Source: Sepiola atlantica (taxonomy: Eukaryota; Mollusca; Cephalopoda; Sepiida; Sepiolidae). Taken from it: 64,000 nt of DNA. How positions within the stretch are numbered: position 1 is the first letter of the stretch; each line of letters starts with the position of its first letter. A program made the position numbers and the translations under genes. The DNA lies in NCBI GenBank assembly GCA_963556195.1, contig CAUVYP010000579.1:310001-374000 (forward strand), given 5' to 3'. The notes under the pieces were generated by a model, which made no database searches, was not told where the DNA came from, and saw only the letters and a list, made by a program, of their open reading frames with translations. Below, one piece after another: positions 58,749 to 64,000 of this stretch.

Positions 58749-60608
58749 TTGTTTATGTTTTGCGTATTCAGTTTGTATCGACATATCTCCGGGAGTACAA
58801 GAGCTGAACTTCTGAAACTTCGTACATCAGTAGAAAATGTGTGTCCGCTATTGTCTGCAAAGTTTCGGAGCACAATTCTCATAAATGTGGAAGTTATAAA
58901 CAAAAGCGATATCAACTTAAAATCGCACTAAATTTTGTTGATGTTTTGCGTATTCAGTTTCTATCGACATATCTCCGGGAGTACAAGAGCTGAACTTCTG
59001 AAACTTGGTACTTCAGTAGAAAATGTGTGTCCGCTAATGTCTGCAAAGTTTCGGAGCACAATTCTTATAAATGTGGAAGTTATTAACACAAGCGATATAC
59101 CTTTTAAATCGCACTAAATTTTGTTGATGTTTTGCGTATTCCGTTTGTATCGACATATCTCCGGGAGTACAAGAGCTGAACTTCTGAAACTTGGTACTTC
59201 AGTAGAAAATGTGTGTCCGCTAATGTCTGCAAAGTTTCAGAGCACAATTTATATAAATGTGGAAGTTATAAACACAAGCGATATCAACTTAAAATCGCAC
59301 TAAATTTTGTTGATGTTTTGCGTATTCAGTTTGTATCGACATATCTCCGGGAGTACAAGAGCTGAACTTCTGAAACTTGGTACTTCAGTAGAAAATGTGT
59401 GTCCGCTAATGTCTGCAAAGTTTCGGAGCACAATTCTTATAAATGTGGAAGTTATTAACACAAGCGATATACCTTTTAAATCGCACTAAATTTTGTTGAT
59501 GTTTTGCGTATTCAGTTTGTATCGACATATCTCCGGGAGTACAAGAGTTGAACTTCTGAAACTTGGTACTTCAGTAGAAAATGTGTGTCCGCTAATGTCT
59601 GCAAAGTTTCAGAGCACAATTTTTATAAATGTGGAAGTTATAAACACAAGCGATATCAACTTAAAATCGCACTAAATTTTGTTGATGTTTTGCGTATTCA
59701 GTTTGTATCGACATATCTCCGGGAGTACAAGAGCTGAACTTCTGAAACTTGGTACTTCAGTAGAAAATGTGTGTCCGCTAATGTCTGCAAAGTTTCGGAG
59801 CACAATTCTTATAAATGTGGAAGTTATAAACAAAAGCGATATCAACTTAAAATCGCACTAAATTTTGTTGATGTTTTGCGTATTCAGTTTGTATCGACAT
59901 ATCTCCGGGAGTACAAGAGCTGAACTTCTGAAACTTGGTACTTCAGTAGAAAATGTGTGTCCGCTAATGTCTGCAAAGTTTCGGAGCACAATTCTTATAA
60001 ATGTGGAAGTTATTAACACAAGCGATATACCTTTTAAATCGCACTAAATTTTGTTGATGTTTTGCGTATTCAGTTTGTATCGACATATCTCCGGGAGTAC
60101 AAGAGCTGAACTTCTGAAACTTGGTACTTCAGTAGAAAATGTGTGTCCGCGAATGTCTGCAAAGTTTTAGAGCACAATTTGTATAAATGTGGAAGTTATA
60201 AACACAAGCGATATCAACTTAAAATCGCACTAAATTTTGTTGATGTTTTGCGTATTCAGTTTGTATCGACATATCTCCGGGAGTACAAGAGCAGAACTTC
60301 TGAAACTTGGTACTTCAGTAGAAAATGTGTGTCCGCTAATGTCTGCAAAGTTTCGGAGCACAATTCTTATAAATGTGGAAGTTATAAACAAAAGCGATAT
60401 CAACTTAAAATCGCACTAAATTTTGTTGATGTTTTGCGTATTCAGTTTGTATCGACATATCTCCGGGAGTACAAGAGCTGAACTTCTGAAACTTGGTACT
60501 TCAGTAGTAAATGTGTGTCTGCTAATGTCTGCAAAGTTTCGGAGCACAATTCTTATAAATGTGGAAGTTATTAACAAAAGACCTATCAACTTTAAATCGC
60601 ACTAAATT
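58749..60608. repeat. 10-monomer form of the Z unit (A monomer missing)
   Basis: Order: T6 A, C27 P, C22 with ATTTATATA, P, T56, C, P, G101/TTTTAG, A57, T98/T86 D. The A monomer expected fourth is absent, so the unit is 1860 bp rather than 2046 bp. Confidence 0.92.
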
Positions 60609-62654
60609 TTGTTTATGTTTTGCGTATTCAGTTTGTATCGACATATCTCCGGGAGTACAAGAGCTGAACTTCTGAAACTTCGTACATCAGTAGAAAATGT
60701 GTGTCCGCTATTGTCTGCAAAGTTTCGGAGCACAATTCTCATAAATGTGGAAGTTATAAACAAAAGCGATATCAACTTAAAATCGCACTAAATTTTGTTG
60801 ATGTTTTGCGTATTCAGTTTCTATCGACATATCTCCGGGAGTACAAGAGCTGAACTTCTGAAACTTGGTACTTCAGTAGAAAATGTGTGTCCGCTAATGT
60901 CTGCAAAGTTTCGGAGCACAATTCTTATAAATGTGGAAGTTATTAACACAAGCGATATACCTTTTAAATCGCACTAAATTTTGTTGATGTTTTGCGTATT
61001 CCGTTTGTATCGACATATCTCCGGGAGTACAAGAGCTGAACTTCTGAAACTTGGTACTTCAGTAGAAAATGTGTGTCCGCTAATGTCTGCAAAGTTTCAG
61101 AGCACAATTTATATAAATGTGGAAGTTATAAACACAAGCGATATCAACTTAAAATCGCACTAAATTTTGTTGATGTTTTGCGTATTCAGTTTGTATCGAC
61201 ATATCTCCGGGAGTACAAGAGCTGAACTTCTGAAACTTCGTACATCAGTAGAAAATGTGTGTCCGCTATTGTCTGCAAAGTTTCGGAGCACAATTCTCAT
61301 AAATGTGGAAGTTATAAACAAAAGCGATATCAACTTAAAATCGCACTAAATTTTGTTGATGTTTTGCGTATTCAGTTTGTATCGACATATCTCCGGGAGT
61401 ACAAGAGCTGAACTTCTGAAACTTGGTACTTCAGTAGAAAATGTGTGTCCGCTAATGTCTGCAAAGTTTCGGAGCACAATTCTTATAAATGTGGAAGTTA
61501 TTAACACAAGCGATATACCTTTTAAATCGCACTAAATTTTGTTGATGTTTTGCGTATTCAGTTTGTATCGACATATCTCCGGGAGTACAAGAGTTGAACT
61601 TCTGAAACTTGGTACTTCAGTAGAAAATGTGTGTCCGCTAATGTCTGCAAAGTTTCAGAGCACAATTTTTATAAATGTGGAAGTTATAAACACAAGCGAT
61701 ATCAACTTAAAATCGCACTAAATTTTGTTGATGTTTTGCGTATTCAGTTTGTATCGACATATCTCCGGGAGTACAAGAGCTGAACTTCTGAAACTTGGTA
61801 CTTCAGTAGAAAATGTGTGTCCGCTATTGTCTGCAAAGTTTCGGAGCACAATTCTTATAAATGTGGAAGTTATAAACAAAAGCGATATCAACTTAAAATC
61901 GCACTAAATTTTGTTGATGTTTTGCGTATTCAGTTTGTATCGACATATCTCCGGGAGTACAAGAGCTGAACTTCTGAAACTTGGTACTTCAGTAGAAAAT
62001 GTGTGTCCGCTAATGTCTGCAAAGTTTCGGAGCACAATTCTTATAAATGTGGAAGTTATTAACACAAGCGATATACCTTTTAAATCGCACTAAATTTTGT
62101 TGATGTTTTGCGTATTCAGTTTGTATCGACATATCTCCGGGAGTACAAGAGCTGAACTTCTGAAACTTGGTACTTCAGTAGAAAATGTGTGTCCGCGAAT
62201 GTCTGCAAAGTTTTAGAGCACAATTTGTATAAATGTGGAAGTTATAAACACAAGCGATATCAACTTAAAATCGCACTAAATTTTGTTGATGTTTTGCGTA
62301 TTCAGTTTGTATCGACATATCTCCGGGAGTACAAGAGCAGAACTTCTGAAACTTGGTACTTCAGTAGAAAATGTGTGTCCGATAATGTCTGCAAAGTTTC
62401 GGAGCACAATTCTTATAAATGTGGAAGTTATAAACAAAAGCGATATCAACTTAAAATCGCACTAAATTTTGTTGATGTTTTGCGTATTCAGTTTGTATCG
62501 ACATATCTCCGGGAGTACAAGAGCTGAACTTCTGAAACTTGGTACTTCAGTAGAAAATGTGTGTCTGCTAATGTCTGCAAAGTTTCGGAGCACAATTCTT
62601 ATAAATGTGGAAGTTATTAACAAAAGACCTATCAACTTTAAATCGCACTAAATT
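60609..62654. repeat. Right-domain 11-monomer unit, variant Z, copy 3
   Basis: Complete Z order. The C monomer at 61725 carries T103 (CTATTG), shared with its counterpart at 63771, and the A57 monomer has a private CCGATAATG near 62391. Confidence 0.92.
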
Positions 62655-63956
62655 TTGTTTATGTTTTGCGTATTCAGTTTGTATCGACATATCTCACGGA
62701 GTACAAGAGCTGAACTTCTGAAACTTCGTACATCAGTAGAAAATATGTGTCCGCTATTGTCTGCAAAGTTTCGGAGCACAATTCTCATAAATGTGGAAGT
62801 TATAAACAAAAGCGATATCAACTTAAAATCGCACTAAATTTTCTTGATGTTTTGCGTATTCAGTTTCTATCGACATATCTCCGGGAGTACAAGAGCTGAA
62901 CTTCTGAAACTTGGTACTTCAGTAGAAAATGTGTGTCCGCTAATGTCTGCAAAGTTTCGGAGCACAATTCTTATAAATGTGGAAGTTATTAACACAAGCG
63001 ATATACCTTTTAAATCGCACTAAATTTTGTTGATGTTTTGCGTATTCCGTTTGTATCGACATATCTCCGGGAGTACAAGAGCTGAACTTCTGAAACTTGG
63101 TACTTCAGTAGAAAATGTGTGTCCGCTAATGTCTGCAAAGTTTCAGAGCACAATTTATATAAATGTGGAAGTTATAAACACAAGCGATATCAACTTAAAA
63201 TCGCACTAAATTTTGTTGATGTTTTGCGTATTCAGTTTGTATCGACATATCTCCGGGAGTACAAGAGCTGAACTTCTGAAACTTCGTACATCAGTAGAAA
63301 ATGTGTGTCCGCTATTGTCTGCAAAGTTTCGGAGCACAATTCTCATAAATGTGGAAGTTATAAACAAAAGCGATATCAACTTAAAATCGCACTAAATTTT
63401 GTTGATGTTTTGCGTATTCAGTTTGTATCGACATATCTCCGGGAGTACAAGAGCTGAACTTCTGAAACTTGGTACTTCAGTAGAAAATGTGTGTCCGCTA
63501 ATGTCTGCAAAGTTTCGGAGCACAATTCTTATAAATGTGGAAGTTATTAACACAAGCGATATACCTTTTAAATCGCACTAAATTTTGTTGATGTTTTGCG
63601 TATTCAGTTTGTATCGACATATCTCCGGGAGTACAAGAGTTGAACTTCTGAAACTTGGTACTTCAGTAGAAAATGTGTGTCCGCTAATGTCTGCAAAGTT
63701 TCAGAGCACAATTTTTATAAATGTGGAAGTTATAAACACAAGCGATATCAACTTAAAATCGCACTAAATTTTGTTGATGTTTTGCGTATTCAGTTTGTAT
63801 CGACATATCTCCGGGAGTACAAGAGCTGAACTTCTGAAACTTGGTACTTCAGTAGAAAATGTGTGTCCGCTATTGTCTGCAAAGTTTCGGAGCACAATTC
63901 TTATAAATGTGGAAGTTATAAACAAAAGCGATATCAACTTAAAATCGCACTAAATT
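62655..63956. repeat. Right-domain Z unit, copy 4 (first 7 monomers, cut by window)
   Basis: T6 A, C27 P, C22, A, P, T56, C with T103. Private changes include ATCTCACGG near 62696, AAATATGTG near 62743 and TTTTCTTGATG near 62842. The T103 C monomer ties it to the copy at 60609-62654. Confidence 0.9.
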
Positions 63957-64000
63957 TTGTTGATGTTTTGCGTATTCAGTTTGTATCGACATATCTCCGG
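63957..64000 (+). repeat. Partial monomer at right edge
   Basis: Sites 1-44 of a monomer with no diagnostic change. By position in the Z order it should be a P type, but the distinguishing tail lies outside the window. Confidence 0.93.

Larger units (their letters stand above)
1..64000. repeat. Satellite DNA array, 186-bp monomer, 344.1 copies
   Basis: The whole window is a head-to-tail tandem array of one 186-bp unit. The landmark TTGTTGATGTTTTGCGTA recurs at 159, 345, 531 and so on to 63957, always at position 159 modulo 186, so no net insertion or deletion occurs anywhere. Copies differ by a few substitutions and fall into linked subtypes. Base composition is about 36% GC. There is no inversion, no unique spacer and no transposon. 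Tandem units near the nucleosome repeat length with higher-order structure are typical of eukaryotic centromeric or pericentromeric satellites; the chromosomal position itself is inference. I do not recognise the family. Both edges cut a monomer, so the array continues beyond the window. Confidence 0.98.

Noticed and set aside
1..64000. CRISPR array
   Set aside because: The whole 186-bp period is repeated with no unique spacers, and no cas genes are present.
1..64000. Repeat region of a long protein-coding gene
   Set aside because: Nearly every monomer has an in-frame TAA at the same site and the other frames have more stops, so no continuous coding frame exists.
1..64000. Assignment to a named satellite family or species
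   Set aside because: The monomer does not match one I can recall with confidence. A search of satellite and repeat databases with the baseline monomer would decide it.
1..64000. Whole window as an assembly artefact of one repeated read
   Set aside because: HOR copies carry many different private substitutions and size variants, which a simple looped assembly would not create. Local artefacts, especially at 1-3525, remain possible.

Overview
The window is one uninterrupted satellite DNA array: 343 complete monomers of exactly 186 bp plus a partial monomer at each edge (1-158 and 63957-64000), all head to tail in one orientation. I see no conventional gene, tRNA, rRNA, transposable element, CRISPR array or unique sequence. 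The consensus is about 36% GC (67 of 186 bases in the baseline form). A gene-free, nucleosome-sized tandem array with nested higher-order repeats (HORs) points to eukaryotic constitutive heterochromatin, most plausibly centromeric or pericentromeric. I do not recognise the monomer and cannot name the species; an insect or other invertebrate would fit but is a guess.

Numbering used here: site 1 is the first T of the motif TTGTTGATG, so monomer n starts at 159 + 186(n-1). Monomers fall into recurring subtypes. C is the baseline. A carries C73, A78, T103 and C132. Q carries A119, T130/G131 and C155. D carries T150, AGACCT at 157-162 and T171. L is D-like with T133 and usually G87. P carries T150, C155 and ATACCTTTT at 163-171. 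Further tags are G20, T46, T98, C22, C27, T6, T56, A57, G101, G64/A64 and the AAGTATAAAC tag at 143-152.

Layout. A left domain (1 to about 27500) is built from A, Q, C, D, L, T46 and G20 monomers, with tandem HOR duplications of 10, 3, 12, 5, 11 and 7 monomers. A middle domain (27501-35684) is built from HORs headed by the AAGTATAAAC-tagged monomer, in 12-, 9-, 12- and about 12-monomer versions. A right domain (35685-64000) is dominated by P monomers and an 11-monomer HOR starting with a T6 A-type monomer, with three blocks of the middle-domain HOR re-embedded at 41637, 47403 and 50379. By my count 33 of 34 P tails lie right of 32895, and all 15 T46 monomers lie left of 26010.

Nothing acts as a pathway here. 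The information is in the array's history: size variants of HORs differ by whole monomers, and several monomers are visible chimeras of two subtypes, as expected from repeated unequal exchange. The strongest oddity is that phase is never lost over 64 kb: every monomer is 186 bp. One frame has only a single stop per monomer, but the subtype differences mostly change the amino acid, so I do not call genes.
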